From Acidovorax sp. sic0104 (lineage in GTDB: Bacteria > Pseudomonadota > Gammaproteobacteria > Burkholderiales > Burkholderiaceae_C), in NCBI RefSeq assembly GCF_019219095.1, contig NZ_JAHUWH010000012.1, positions 62,001 through 126,000 of the forward strand: 64,000 nt of DNA, read 5' to 3'. Under the pieces are notes generated by a model. That model saw nothing but the letters and a program-made list of their open reading frames with translations. It was not told where the DNA came from and did no database searches. Position numbers and translations under genes: made by a program. Below, piece after piece: positions 7,757-16,697 of this stretch (positions are counted from its first letter, which is position 1; every line of letters starts with the position of its first letter).

Positions 7757-9661
7757 TTACTGCGGCGCCCACTTCACCCCGATGTAGCCTGTGCGGCCTG
7801 CGGTGGCGTAGGTGCGAGCCAGCTCGTAGTGCTTGTCGCCCAGGTTGTCCACGCGCGCCACCAGCGTGAAGTCGCGGGCGATGCGGGTGCTGGCGTACAG
7901 GTTGACCAGCGTATAGCCGCCCAGAACGTAGTTGTTGGCCACGGTGTCGAAGCGGCGGCCCGAGACCTGCACCTCGGCGCCCACGGTCCAGCCCGCGAGC
8001 TGCGTGTCGGCACCCAGCGTGCCGTGGCGCTTGGCGCGGCGTGCCAGTTGCTTGCCGGTATCCAGGTCGCGCGGGTTCTGCAGGTCCAGCGAGCCGCGCA
8101 GCTGCACACCACCCAGCACGCCTGCCAGACGGTAAGAGCCCGCGAAGGTCACGCCCTTGTACTCGGCACGCGCGGTGTTCGCGTAGCAACCGAAACTCGA
8201 CAGGCAGGGGCCCGCGCCGCTGAACGAGATCAGGTCCTGCACCCGGTTGCGGTACACGGTGGCAGAGAAGCTGTTGCTGCCCTGCGCCCAGCGCAGGCCC
8301 AGCTCGGCGTTGCGGCTGCTCTCGGGCTTGAGCGAGCCCACGCCGTATTCGCTGAAGCGCTGGTAGAGCGTGGGCGCGCGGAATGCCGTGCCCACCGATG
8401 TCGTGGCACGCCACTGCGGCGCAAACGCATAGCCATAGGCCAGGCTGCCGGTGCCCTTGCCGCCGAACTCGCTGTCGGAGTCATGCCGCACATTGGCTTG
8501 CAGCGTGTGTCCGCCGGCGGTGTAGCCATAGCCGAGCGCAATGGCATCCTGCGAGCGCGACCTGTCGATGGGGGCGTTTTCGAGGTGGTCTTCGCGCCGC
8601 TCCAGTGCAGCCGTGACCAGGTGCGGTCCCTGGCGCCACTCGTTCTGGAAAAGGTAGCCGCGCAGGCGCGTCTCGCTCAGGTAGGGGGACGGTCGGGTCT
8701 CGTAGCGGTCGCGCGAGTCGGTGACCTGCAGGCGCGTCTTGTATGCAGTGGTCCACTGCGCCTGCCAGGTCAGGCCCAGCGCGTGCAACTGGTGCTGGTT
8801 GCGGTCGTCCTTGCCCAGGCCGTTGTCGTAGCCGCTGTCCAGGTCGTTGGCGAGCAGCGTGGCGTCCAGCCGGTGCGCGGCATTGATCTGCAGGCCCAGG
8901 CGCGCGTTGGCTGACGTGCTCTCGTAGCCGTCGCGGTCGGGGTTCTGCGTAGGCACCGTGCGGGCGTTGAAGCCCTTGCTTTCCTCGCGGGCGATGCCCA
9001 GCGCGTAGTCGATGGTGCCGGTGGCACCACTCACGCCGGCTTCGAGTTTGGTGGTGCTGTGGCTGCCCACGCCGATGCCCACGTACGGCGCCACACCGTT
9101 TTCACCGCGCTTGGTGAAGATCTGGATTACGCCGCCCATGGCGTCCGAGCCGTACACGGCGCCCGCCGGGCCGCGCAGCACTTCGATGCGGTCGATCTGC
9201 GCCAGGGGAATGGCCTCCCACGCAGCGCCGCCGGTGGACTGCGAGTCGATGCGCACGCCGTCGATGTACACCGCGGTGAAGCGGGATTCCGCACCGCGCA
9301 GGAACACCCCCGTGGTCGTGCCCGGCCCGCCGTTGCGCGAGAACTCGATGCCCGGCACGCGCGCCAGGACGTCGGCCAGGCCTGTGGCGCCGCTGGCCTC
9401 GATGGTCTCGCGGTCAAGCACCGTCACGTCGGCCACCAGGTCGGACAGCGGCTGGGGCGTGCGGGTGGCGGCCACGACGGTTTCGGTGAGCGAAGGTGCG
9501 CGCAGGTTCTGCGCAACCTGCACCGGTTCACCGGCATCGCTGCTCGACACCGGCTGCGCCTGTGCCTGCGCAGCGCAGGCGGCCACGACGGCCATCGCGG
9601 CCACGGCCGGCTGCAGGCGCAGCGGCGCCGCAATGCGCGCACGAGGGGTACGGATTTTCAT
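7757..9661 (-). CDS. btuB: TonB-dependent vitamin B12 outer-membrane receptor
   Basis: This is a protein of about 634 residues with a signal peptide ending near AQAQAQP. The TonB-box region is LTETVVAATRTP, followed by a plug with DVLARVPGIEFSRNGGPG, VYIDGVRIDSQSTGG and IEVLRGPAGAVYGSDAMGGVIQI. A 22-strand type barrel follows, ending in FTLVARVDNLGDKHYELA and a C-terminal GYIGVKWAPQ. The ATG at 9661 is chosen; an in-frame ATG at 9670 is equally possible and neither has a strong ribosome binding site, which fits riboswitch control of initiation. It is the first gene of the B12 locus. Confidence 0.93.
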   Translation of the reverse strand: MKIRTPRARIAAPLRLQPAVAAMAVVAACAAQAQAQPVSSSDAGEPVQVAQNLRAPSLTETVVAATRTPQPLSDLVADVTVLDRETIEASGATGLADVLARVPGIEFSRNGGPGTTTGVFLRGAESRFTAVYIDGVRIDSQSTGGAAWEAIPLAQIDRIEVLRGPAGAVYGSDAMGGVIQIFTKRGENGVAPYVGIGVGSHSTTKLEAGVSGATGTIDYALGIAREESKGFNARTVPTQNPDRDGYESTSANARLGLQINAAHRLDATLLANDLDSGYDNGLGKDDRNQHQLHALGLTWQAQWTTAYKTRLQVTDSRDRYETRPSPYLSETRLRGYLFQNEWRQGPHLVTAALERREDHLENAPIDRSRSQDAIALGYGYTAGGHTLQANVRHDSDSEFGGKGTGSLAYGYAFAPQWRATTSVGTAFRAPTLYQRFSEYGVGSLKPESSRNAELGLRWAQGSNSFSATVYRNRVQDLISFSGAGPCLSSFGCYANTARAEYKGVTFAGSYRLAGVLGGVQLRGSLDLQNPRDLDTGKQLARRAKRHGTLGADTQLAGWTVGAEVQVSGRRFDTVANNYVLGGYTLVNLYASTRIARDFTLVARVDNLGDKHYELARTYATAGRTGYIGVKWAPQ

Positions 9662-9749
9662 GGGGATCATCGTCAACAAACAAAACCCGAGCCGGCCTCC
9701 CCGCCAGCAGATGGGTGATACGGCTGCGCTTTGCCAAAAGGCGTGGGCG

Positions 9750-9935
9750 CAGCCACCGTGTTGGCCGGTATCCGGGCTGGCGGAACGCCCTCCAACGCCT
9801 TCCCACGCGCTTGTTCAAGGCGCACAGTGGCTTGTGATGGAGAGAGAATCTTGGGGATTCGTCCGCTGACCGTTGCGGGGGCAGCGCAGGCTCGGCGTGC
9901 CATGCGTGGCACGCCTCCCTGCTTCCCGTTGAACT
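9750..9935 (-). promoter_or_regulatory. Cobalamin riboswitch
   Basis: Read on the minus strand, the leader of btuB contains the conserved cobalamin-aptamer blocks in the right order. They are CCCGCAACGGT (9879-9869), GCCACTG (9831-9825), GGGAAGG (9804-9798) and the B12 box AGCCCGGATACCGGCC (9778-9763). A further 8-bp stem (GGCTGCGC with GCGCAGCC) follows the B12 box and could be the expression platform. There is no T-tract, so control of translation start is more likely than termination. B12 binding should lower btuB and possibly downstream expression. Confidence 0.93.
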
Positions 9936-10017
9936 GCGGCATGTGAACCACACCGCGAGCACCAACCACGGGATTTTACGGCCGATTACAAACCGCCACC
10001 CTACAATCGGGGGCTGT

Positions 10018-10242
10018 ATGGCAACACCATCGACCACCGACCAGATCGCCGAGCGTGTAGAGCGGCTGCTGCTGCGCCACGCTGAACTACAGCGCACCAA
10101 CGCCCTGCTCGCCGATCAGGTGGCAGCCCTCACGCAGGAGCGTGACTCGCTCAAGTCCCGTCTCTCCGCCGCACGGGCCCGCGTCGACGCCCTGCTGGAA
10201 CGCCTGCCTGCCGCAGCCCCCGCCACGAAAGAATCCGAATGA
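10018..10242 (+). CDS. Small coiled-coil protein encoded upstream of zapA
   Basis: This 74-residue acidic protein is almost entirely a predicted coiled coil (VERLLLRHAELQRTNALLAD, then VAALTQERDSLKSRL). It resembles the ZapB-like or TIGR02449-type small proteins that often precede zapA. The ATG at 10018 is preferred over a longer frame because a TACAAT hexamer lies at 10002-10007, within the longer version. That would leave only a very short leader before the ATG. The stop overlaps the zapA start (ATGA). A role in Z-ring organisation is inferred from context only. Confidence 0.75.
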   Translation: MATPSTTDQIAERVERLLLRHAELQRTNALLADQVAALTQERDSLKSRLSAARARVDALLERLPAAAPATKESE

Positions 10243-10616
10243 AGCAAATCGAGGTGCAGATCCTGCAGCAAAGCTACCTGCTGACCTGCCCCGAGGGCCA
10301 CGAAAGCCGCCTGCTGGACGCCGTGGAGCGCGTGGACACGGCCATGACCCGCATTCGTGACGCCGGCAAGGTGCGCGCCCGCGAGCGCATTGCCGTGCTG
10401 GCCGCTCTGAACCTTGCATTTGAAATCGCGGACCGCGAAGCGGCCGACCTTGCAGCGTCCACCACAGCCGTGCGTACCGCGACAGAGCCCCCCCCGAACC
10501 GGCCTGCACCGGCCGCGTCGGAATCCTCCCCCCTGCCCGCCGATGACCACCAGCGCCTGCAGTCGCTGGTGCAGCAGCTGGACCACGTGCTGGGCGAGGA
10601 CGGCAGACTGCTCTGA
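10239..10616 (+). CDS. zapA: Cell division protein ZapA
   Basis: This 125-residue protein stabilises FtsZ bundling at the division site. The N-terminal ZapA fold MKQIEVQILQQSYLLTCPEG and the helix with RIRDAGKVRARERIAVLAAL are clear. A C-terminal coiled segment (HQRLQSLVQQLDHVLGEDGR) follows a proline- and alanine-rich linker. The start overlaps the preceding coiled-coil gene by 4 nt. As in many proteobacteria, the gene is followed by 6S RNA. Confidence 0.95.
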   Translation: MKQIEVQILQQSYLLTCPEGHESRLLDAVERVDTAMTRIRDAGKVRARERIAVLAALNLAFEIADREAADLAASTTAVRTATEPPPNRPAPAASESSPLPADDHQRLQSLVQQLDHVLGEDGRLL

Positions 10617-10705
10617 GCCGCGCGCCAGCCGGGCCGGCTTGGCGGTTCAATGGACGGCCTCGCACATCGCCCTTGCGGCCTTTGCATGGTTCTTTTGGAT
10701 CCTGC

Positions 10706-10724
10706 ACACGTTCCTGGAACGTGT
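10706..10724. other. Perfect 8-bp palindrome upstream of the 6S RNA promoter
   Basis: ACACGTTC ctg GAACGTGT lies between zapA and 6S RNA, centred about 47 bases before the expected 6S start. It has no T-tract, so it is a poor terminator. It could be a protein-binding site or a stabilising 3' hairpin of the zapA mRNA. Confidence 0.45.
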
Positions 10725-10760
10725 TCCCGACGCAGCGGCCCGACAGCGCCTACAATGGAA

Positions 10761-10935
10761 GTGTCTGCGATGCCGCCGGGCTTTATATTTCCTTGAACCA
10801 ATGCTCAATGAGCTCGGGCTTGGTACATCGTCCGGTGAGCGTGATCATCTCGCGTCAGATGAACCCAACACTTGGCTGCCCTCGCCCACCTGAACCCCCG
10901 GTTCAGGATGAGGGTTCGGTGGCAATCGCAGACAC
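10761..10935 (+). ncRNA. ssrS: 6S RNA
   Basis: The terminal closing stem is unmistakable: GTGTCTGCGATGCC at 10761-10774 pairs with GGCAATCGCAGACAC at 10920-10934. A long imperfect hairpin of about 175 nt lies between, with open purine/pyrimidine tracts suited to the central bubble. A TACAAT hexamer at 10751-10756 gives a good -10 element for a start at about 10761. Position directly after zapA is the usual one. 6S RNA binds housekeeping RNA polymerase and mimics an open promoter. Exact ends are estimates. Confidence 0.93.
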
Positions 10936-11043
10936 CTTCTTCCCCATGCACCTACCTGCGCGCCGCCTCGTTGCAGCGACGCGAGCGTAAGGGCGCAGGC
11001 CTTCTTGCGGCGGTTTCGGCCCCCTTTCTCTTTCTGTTTGCCC

Positions 11044-11859
11044 ATGCTCGACCCTCTGCTGATCGTTGAACTCGGTGTCCTGGGCCTGGCAACCGGCTTT
11101 CTCGCGGGCCTTCTGGGCATCGGCGGCGGCATGCTGCTGGTGCCTTTCCTCACCTACATCCTGGGCGCCCGGCAGGTATCTCCCGACCTGGCCGTGAAGA
11201 TGGCCATCGCCACGTCCATGGCGACGATCATGTTCACCTCGATCTCCAGCGTTCGTGCGCACCACAAGCGCGGCGCGGTGCGCTGGGACATCGCGCGCCG
11301 GCTGGCGCCCGGCATCGTGCTCGGCGGCTTCATCGCAAGCCTGGGGGTGTTCGCCCTGCTCAAGGGTTCTTTCCTCGCGATCTTCTTCGCGCTGTTCGTG
11401 AGCTTCTCGGCCACGCAGATGTTTCTGGACAAGAAGCCCGCCCCCTCGCGCCAGATGCCGGGAGGCGCAGGCCAGGTGGCGGCCGGCGGCGTGATCGGTT
11501 TCCTGTCGGGCCTGGTCGGGGCGGGCGGCGGCTTCGTGAGCGTGCCGTTCATGACCTGGTGCAATGTGCCCATCCACAACGCGGTGGCCACCAGCGCGGC
11601 GCTGGGCTTCCCGATCGCTCTGGCCAATGTGGTGGGCTATGTGATCGGCGGGCAGAACGTGGCGGGCCTTCCTCCTGCATCGCTGGGCTACATCTGGCTG
11701 CCGGCGCTTGCCGTGATCGCCACCTGCAGCGTGCTGACCGCCCCGCTGGGTGCCAAGGCCGCGCACAACCTGCCCGTCAAGCAGCTCAAGCGCGTGTTCG
11801 CCACACTGCTGTTCGGGCTGGCCGCGTACATGCTCTGGAAGGGCCTGGCGGCCGCCTGA
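11044..11859 (+). CDS. TSUP (TauE/SafE) family membrane permease
   Basis: This 271-residue protein has about eight membrane segments. The two-repeat layout of the TSUP family is marked by glycine-rich motifs GLLGIGGGMLLVPFLTYI near residues 22-39 and GFLSGLVGAGGGFVSVPFMT near the middle. The family exports or imports sulfur-containing or organic anions (sulfite, sulfoacetate, taurine-related). The substrate here cannot be told. The ATG at 11044 follows a short C/T-rich leader just after 6S RNA. Confidence 0.88.
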   Translation: MLDPLLIVELGVLGLATGFLAGLLGIGGGMLLVPFLTYILGARQVSPDLAVKMAIATSMATIMFTSISSVRAHHKRGAVRWDIARRLAPGIVLGGFIASLGVFALLKGSFLAIFFALFVSFSATQMFLDKKPAPSRQMPGGAGQVAAGGVIGFLSGLVGAGGGFVSVPFMTWCNVPIHNAVATSAALGFPIALANVVGYVIGGQNVAGLPPASLGYIWLPALAVIATCSVLTAPLGAKAAHNLPVKQLKRVFATLLFGLAAYMLWKGLAAA

Positions 11860-11910
11860 AGGTCTGCAGGCGCGCCCCCAAGCCACGCTGACCCTCGGGG
11901 CCGCCCCCCC

Positions 11911-14355
11911 TCAGATCTCGATGCCGTTGCGCCGGCCCTGCGCCCTCAGGGGCAGCGGCTTGGCGAGCATGGCGCGAAACTGTTCGGCGGGCAGGCCGGG
12001 GGCGCACAAGAACCCCTGGTAGTGATCGCACTGCATCTGCAGCAGCACGGCCTGCTGGGTTTCGGTTTCGACTCCTTCGGCCACCACTTCGATGTGCATG
12101 GCACGGCCCATGCTGATGATGGCACTCACGATGGCGCGGTCGCCGTCGTCATCCGGCAGTCCCCGCACGAACGACTGGTCGATCTTGAGCTTGTGGATCG
12201 GTAGTTTCTTGAGATAGGCGAGGCTTGAGTATCCCGTGCCGAAATCGTCGATGGCCAAGCCAATGCCCAGTCCCGCGAGCACGCGCAGCCGCTGCTCCAT
12301 CTCCTGCGCGTCCTGCAGCAGGATGGTTTCGGTGAGCTCCAGCTCCAACAAGGTGGGGGGCAACTGGTGGACGGCCAGCAGCCGCGTGATCCGGTCCACG
12401 AAGTCCGGCTGGCGAAACTCCAGCGCCGACACGTTCACCGAGATCATGATGGGTGTCCCGCCATGCATCCACTGGGCAGCCTCGCGCACAGCCTGTTCCA
12501 TGACCCATGCGCCCAGCGTCACGATATAGCCCGACTCCTCGGCCAGCGGAATGAACTGCCCGGGCGATACCGCGCCAAATTCTGGGTCGGTCCAGCGGAT
12601 GAGCGCCTCGGCCCCGGTGATGCGCCCAGTGGCCATGTTGACCTGCGGCTGGTAGTGCACTGCCATGCGGTCCTGGCCCAGCGCCTGACGCATCGCGTGT
12701 TCCAGCTTCATGCGCGACAGCAGGTTGGCATTCATCTGCGGCTGGTAGAAGCCATAGCTGCCACGACCGCGTTCCTTGACCCGGTACATGGCCGTGTCGG
12801 CCTGCTTGATAAGCTCATCAAGCGTGGTGCCGTCCTGCGGGTACAGCGCCATGCCGATGCTGCACTGGATGGAGAAGCCCATGCCGTCGAGCATGAACGG
12901 CTTGAGCATGTCGTCCAGGATGCGACGGGCCACGCTCTCGGCCACCACTGCGTCGCCGCCATGCAGGTAAATCACGAACTCGTCGCCACCCAACCGGCAC
13001 AGCATGTCCGTCTGGCGCAGGCACGCCTGCAGCCGCTCGGCCACCAGCTGCAGCACACGGTCGCCGAAGGGGTGGCCCAGAGAGTCGTTGATGATCTTGA
13101 AGCGGTCCAGGTCCAAAAACAGGATGGCAAAGCCCGTGTCGCTCTGCCGCGCGCCCTGGATGGCCGTGTCCACGCGCTGGGACAGCAGCAGGCGGTTGGG
13201 CAGGCCCGTGAGGACGTCACTGTAGGCCAGCTCTTCGATACGCCGCTGTGCGGCATGCTGCAGCGTGAGGTCGCGCATGAAGCCGATGCTCTGCAACAGC
13301 CGGCCTTCGTCGTCGCGCAGCGCCACCCACGACAGCTGCACCGCGCAGTAGGCTCCGTTGTCCCGTGGCAACCACAGCTCGCCCTCCCAGAAGCCCTCAC
13401 GTGACCATCCTTCGATCACCTGCTCCATGAAGCCCGCATCGGTTCCGCCGCCGAACAGCGACGCGGCCATGCAGCCCTCGAACGACTTGGCCGATGGCCC
13501 CACCAGGCGTTCGCAGCCGGGGTTCATGCGCAGTACGCGGTGCTGGCTGTCGGCAATGAAGATCGCATCCAGGCTGGACTCGAACACGCGCGCAGCAAGG
13601 CGCAGGCTGGCCTGAATCTCGCTCTGACGGGTGATGTCGCGGTACGAATACACGCGCCCCACCGGCCGGCCCTGGCTGAATTGCGGCACGGAGCGCAGCT
13701 CCAGCACCACGCCACCGTGCAGCGCCAGGATGTCAGTGCTCTCCTGCATCGGCTCGCGTGCAATGGCGGCCAGGCGGTCCCTGTACAGGGCGGGGTCCAG
13801 CACCTGCGCTGCCATGTGGGCGTACACCGCATCGTCGTTGCGCTCGAGCAGCAGGTCGCGCGGAATGCCCCACAGCTGGGCCAGGCGCTGGTTGAATGCC
13901 CTCACCCGGCCGTCCAGGCCGCACACCAGCATGCCGTCGGCCGCGGAATCCAGCGTGGCGCGCAACTCCGACAGCAGGGTCTCCAGTTCGCGCTCGGTAG
14001 CAGCCTGCCGGCTGCGGTCCAGCATCGTGACCATGAAGATGGTGCCTCCGTGCGCGCCGTTGGGCACGCGGGCCACTTGCCGATCGACCGGCACCAGGAT
14101 GCCATCGGCGCGCAGCACGCTCGTGTGCGAATGGATACCGTCAGCGATCACATGGGCGGGCTCGCCCCAGAAGGCGATGTCCTGCGGAGTACAGGCGAGC
14201 GTCAGCACCGAAGCACCCACCATGGACGCTGCCTGCGATCCGGTCAGTCGCTCTGCGGCGGCATTGGCCCGCAGGATCAGCAAAGTGGACTCATCGACCA
14301 GCCAGACAGCTTCCTGCAGCCCGTCGAGCCAGCCGTGGGATTGCACGACGGTCAC
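11911..14355 (-). CDS. PAS-GGDEF-EAL cyclic-di-GMP turnover protein
   Basis: This 814-residue cytoplasmic protein has three PAS-type sensor segments (roughly residues 10-110, 130-250 and 250-375). A GGDEF domain with intact RLGGDEFVIYL and an EAL domain with GAEALIRW, ELTETILL, DDFGTGYSSLAYLKKLP and VAEGVET follow. Both catalytic signatures are present, so synthase and phosphodiesterase activities are both possible. The terminal motif reads YQGFLCAPG rather than the common QGYLFSRP. No membrane helix is seen. The GTG start overlaps the stop of the HD-GYP gene by 4 nt, implying coupled translation. Confidence 0.92.
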   Translation of the reverse strand: MTVVQSHGWLDGLQEAVWLVDESTLLILRANAAAERLTGSQAASMVGASVLTLACTPQDIAFWGEPAHVIADGIHSHTSVLRADGILVPVDRQVARVPNGAHGGTIFMVTMLDRSRQAATERELETLLSELRATLDSAADGMLVCGLDGRVRAFNQRLAQLWGIPRDLLLERNDDAVYAHMAAQVLDPALYRDRLAAIAREPMQESTDILALHGGVVLELRSVPQFSQGRPVGRVYSYRDITRQSEIQASLRLAARVFESSLDAIFIADSQHRVLRMNPGCERLVGPSAKSFEGCMAASLFGGGTDAGFMEQVIEGWSREGFWEGELWLPRDNGAYCAVQLSWVALRDDEGRLLQSIGFMRDLTLQHAAQRRIEELAYSDVLTGLPNRLLLSQRVDTAIQGARQSDTGFAILFLDLDRFKIINDSLGHPFGDRVLQLVAERLQACLRQTDMLCRLGGDEFVIYLHGGDAVVAESVARRILDDMLKPFMLDGMGFSIQCSIGMALYPQDGTTLDELIKQADTAMYRVKERGRGSYGFYQPQMNANLLSRMKLEHAMRQALGQDRMAVHYQPQVNMATGRITGAEALIRWTDPEFGAVSPGQFIPLAEESGYIVTLGAWVMEQAVREAAQWMHGGTPIMISVNVSALEFRQPDFVDRITRLLAVHQLPPTLLELELTETILLQDAQEMEQRLRVLAGLGIGLAIDDFGTGYSSLAYLKKLPIHKLKIDQSFVRGLPDDDGDRAIVSAIISMGRAMHIEVVAEGVETETQQAVLLQMQCDHYQGFLCAPGLPAEQFRAMLAKPLPLRAQGRRNGIEI

Positions 14356-15671
14356 TGGCTCGCCTCTTCGGGGCCAGGGCTCACCGCACGTTCAAAGAAG
14401 TAGCAGATGCGCTGCCGAGGCGACAGGTAGTCCAGCGCATCGCGGGGCAGCTGCGCCGGCTTGAGGCTACGGCGGATACCCAGCTCGGGCACGGTCTCCA
14501 GGTCAAGGATGGGCGCCTCTTCCTTGGGAATGCGCGAGTCGTACACGATGACCTTGGGCCGCAGTGGCCGCGAGGAATTGACCGACGCCACGATCGCATA
14601 CCGGTCGTTGACCAGTTGCACGATGGAGCCTGGCGGATAGACCCCCATCATGCGGATGAAGGCGCCCAGCACCACGGAATCGAACTTGGACTTGAGCTGC
14701 GCGAAGATGACCGAAAGCGCCTCGTGGGGCGTGAGCGCGTCCACACCATTGGCGGGATTGCACATCCGGTCATATCTGTTGACCAAGGCCAGCACCTGGC
14801 TGGTCCGCCCCAGGTCCGGCCCCGACAGGCGCAGCGGGAAACCGCTGCCATCCGCCATTTCATGGTGCCGCGCGACCGCCGTGAGCACGGTGTCCGGCAG
14901 GCCCATGCGCATGGCGAATGCCACCGATTCACCCACATGGGTCTCGTAGCGCGAGCGCTCCATCGGGATCATTGAAGGCGTCACCTGCCGCAGGTTGGGC
15001 GGCAGCTTGAGCTTGCCCATGTCATGGATCAGCGCGGCGATGCCCAGGTCGTGCAGCTCGACGCTCTTCATCCCCAGAGCGCGGCCCAGCAGCAGGGAGA
15101 TGACCATCACATTGATGGGATGCAGGGCATTGCGCTCGCCCACCCCTTCGGACAGCAGCCGGATCACCGAATCGCCGTTCTCCAGCAGTTCGGACACGCA
15201 TCCCGAGACCAGCGCTTCGCCCTTGGTGCGGGCCTGGTCCGGATGTTCGCCCACCACGCGCTCCATGGCCTGGTACTGCCGCGTGGCCTCGCCGAAACGC
15301 TGGTCGCATGCCGCCAGCGCGCGGTTTTGCGCCTCCAGCAGTGCGCGCCTGCGCAACGCCTCGGGGTCTGCCCCAGGCGCCTTGCTGCCGGAATCCAGCG
15401 CCTTGCCGTCGGGCTTGGCCATCTCGGGCACGCTCCAGGCGGCGGGCACCAGTTCGCGCTGGTCCGGGTCGCTCTTCTTCGGGACGTAGCGCACCTCGGT
15501 CAGGCCCAGTTCGCGCAAGGTGGCGATCTGCTCCGTCGACGCGACCCGGAAGCTGCTGACCGGGAAGGGATGGTGCATCCAGCCCACATCGAGCTGGATG
15601 TACATGCCGACCCGCAGTTGGCTGATGTCGATGAGGATGGAGGAATTCACTTCGGGTGCGCGAAGAAACAT
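14352..15671 (-). CDS. HD-GYP domain c-di-GMP phosphodiesterase with N-terminal DUF3391
   Basis: This is a 439-residue protein. The N-terminal 130 residues (IDISQLRVGMYIQLDVGWMH onward) match DUF3391. Residues about 180-380 are an HD-GYP domain with LIHDMGKLKLP and ARHHEMADGSGFPLRL. The GYP tyrosine is replaced by phenylalanine (GFP), while the HD and HHE metal-ligand motifs are kept. It probably hydrolyses c-di-GMP. The next gene carries GGDEF-EAL and overlaps by 4 nt, so the pair sets opposing or layered c-di-GMP activities from one transcript. Confidence 0.9.
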   Translation of the reverse strand: MFLRAPEVNSSILIDISQLRVGMYIQLDVGWMHHPFPVSSFRVASTEQIATLRELGLTEVRYVPKKSDPDQRELVPAAWSVPEMAKPDGKALDSGSKAPGADPEALRRRALLEAQNRALAACDQRFGEATRQYQAMERVVGEHPDQARTKGEALVSGCVSELLENGDSVIRLLSEGVGERNALHPINVMVISLLLGRALGMKSVELHDLGIAALIHDMGKLKLPPNLRQVTPSMIPMERSRYETHVGESVAFAMRMGLPDTVLTAVARHHEMADGSGFPLRLSGPDLGRTSQVLALVNRYDRMCNPANGVDALTPHEALSVIFAQLKSKFDSVVLGAFIRMMGVYPPGSIVQLVNDRYAIVASVNSSRPLRPKVIVYDSRIPKEEAPILDLETVPELGIRRSLKPAQLPRDALDYLSPRQRICYFFERAVSPGPEEASQ

Positions 15672-15899
15672 GGGGACTTGAATGCCACCAATGGTTACAC
15701 AGATTATCGCCCCTGCACCTGGTGATCAACGTGAACCTGCCATACAGAGGCGACAGGGCAACACTTCGTGGGACGCGCCAGCTACCGGGTGTTTACCCTG
15801 ATGCCAGGGTCCATAGTGCTCCCAAACGCACACGCCGGCCAGACGCGCCCACCGCCAGCCGCCTGCGCCAAGCGCAGGGCCCCGCCGCGCGCGGTGCCG

Positions 15900-16643
15900 C
15901 TAACGACACCAGAGAGAGGGCTTGTAGACAAGGTCCATCCACAGCGCCCAACTGGCTACGGCGCACAGCAGTGCCCCGGCCACGCGCGTGCCCCAATCCG
16001 GCCGCAGCCCGTTGAGCCGCGCCTTAACCCGGCCCCAAGCCCAAGGGCCCGCTGCCAGCCAGAGGCCGCTGCCCAGGCCGAACAGCGCCATGGTCAGCGC
16101 TCCTTGCAGCGGCCCGCCACTCAGCGCTGCGACCAGCAGGGCCGAGTACAGCAGCCCGCATGGCATCAGTGCCCAGAAGAAACCGGCCCACAGCACGCCA
16201 GCGGGCGCGTTGACCAGCGGGCGCACCCGCGCCCAGACGGCACGTCCCGCGCGCTCGACCCACTGCGGCTGGCGCGCCTGAACCATGAGCATCAGGCCCC
16301 AGGCCATCACGGCCACGTGCGCGAGTGTCCATGCCGGGCGCAAGGCCATGGTTTGCTGGGTGAACCATGCCAGGCCGTCCATGGCGAATGCCGCCAGGGC
16401 ACCCGCCAGCGCATAGCCCGCGAGTCGCCCGGCATGAAAAGCCGCAGTGCGCTCGATCACTCCGCCGCGCGCTATCCACCGCACCGGCACGACGGCAGGA
16501 TCGCCTGTGCGTCCCCCATCCCCCCCCTCGGGGCCTGGCCCCTGCCCCACCAGTGCCCCGCACGGTGCGGAGCACATGGCCAGGCAGTGGGACCCGCCGA
16601 CGAGTCCCATGAGCAATGCGGTCGAAGCTACCGTGAAAAGCAT
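15900..16643 (-). CDS. SafE-type sulfite-exporter family membrane protein of the cbb3/hemN neighbourhood
   Basis: This 247-residue membrane protein has about six helices. It opens with TALLMGLVGGSHCLAMCSAPCGAL, whose GxxHCxxMC pattern suggests a metal-binding entry helix. It later has GFFWALMPCGLLYSALL with another conserved cysteine. Such proteins accompany cbb3 oxidase genes in many proteobacteria and are often annotated as sulfite exporter TauE/SafE. A role in copper or haem handling for oxidase assembly is plausible, inferred from the neighbourhood. It is 54 bp downstream of hemN on the same strand. Confidence 0.85.
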   Translation of the reverse strand: MLFTVASTALLMGLVGGSHCLAMCSAPCGALVGQGPGPEGGDGGRTGDPAVVPVRWIARGGVIERTAAFHAGRLAGYALAGALAAFAMDGLAWFTQQTMALRPAWTLAHVAVMAWGLMLMVQARQPQWVERAGRAVWARVRPLVNAPAGVLWAGFFWALMPCGLLYSALLVAALSGGPLQGALTMALFGLGSGLWLAAGPWAWGRVKARLNGLRPDWGTRVAGALLCAVASWALWMDLVYKPSLWCR

Positions 16644-16697
16644 GATCGGTGAATGCCCGTGAACGCCAGGGTTGCCGGCATGAGCTGCGTACCCGGC

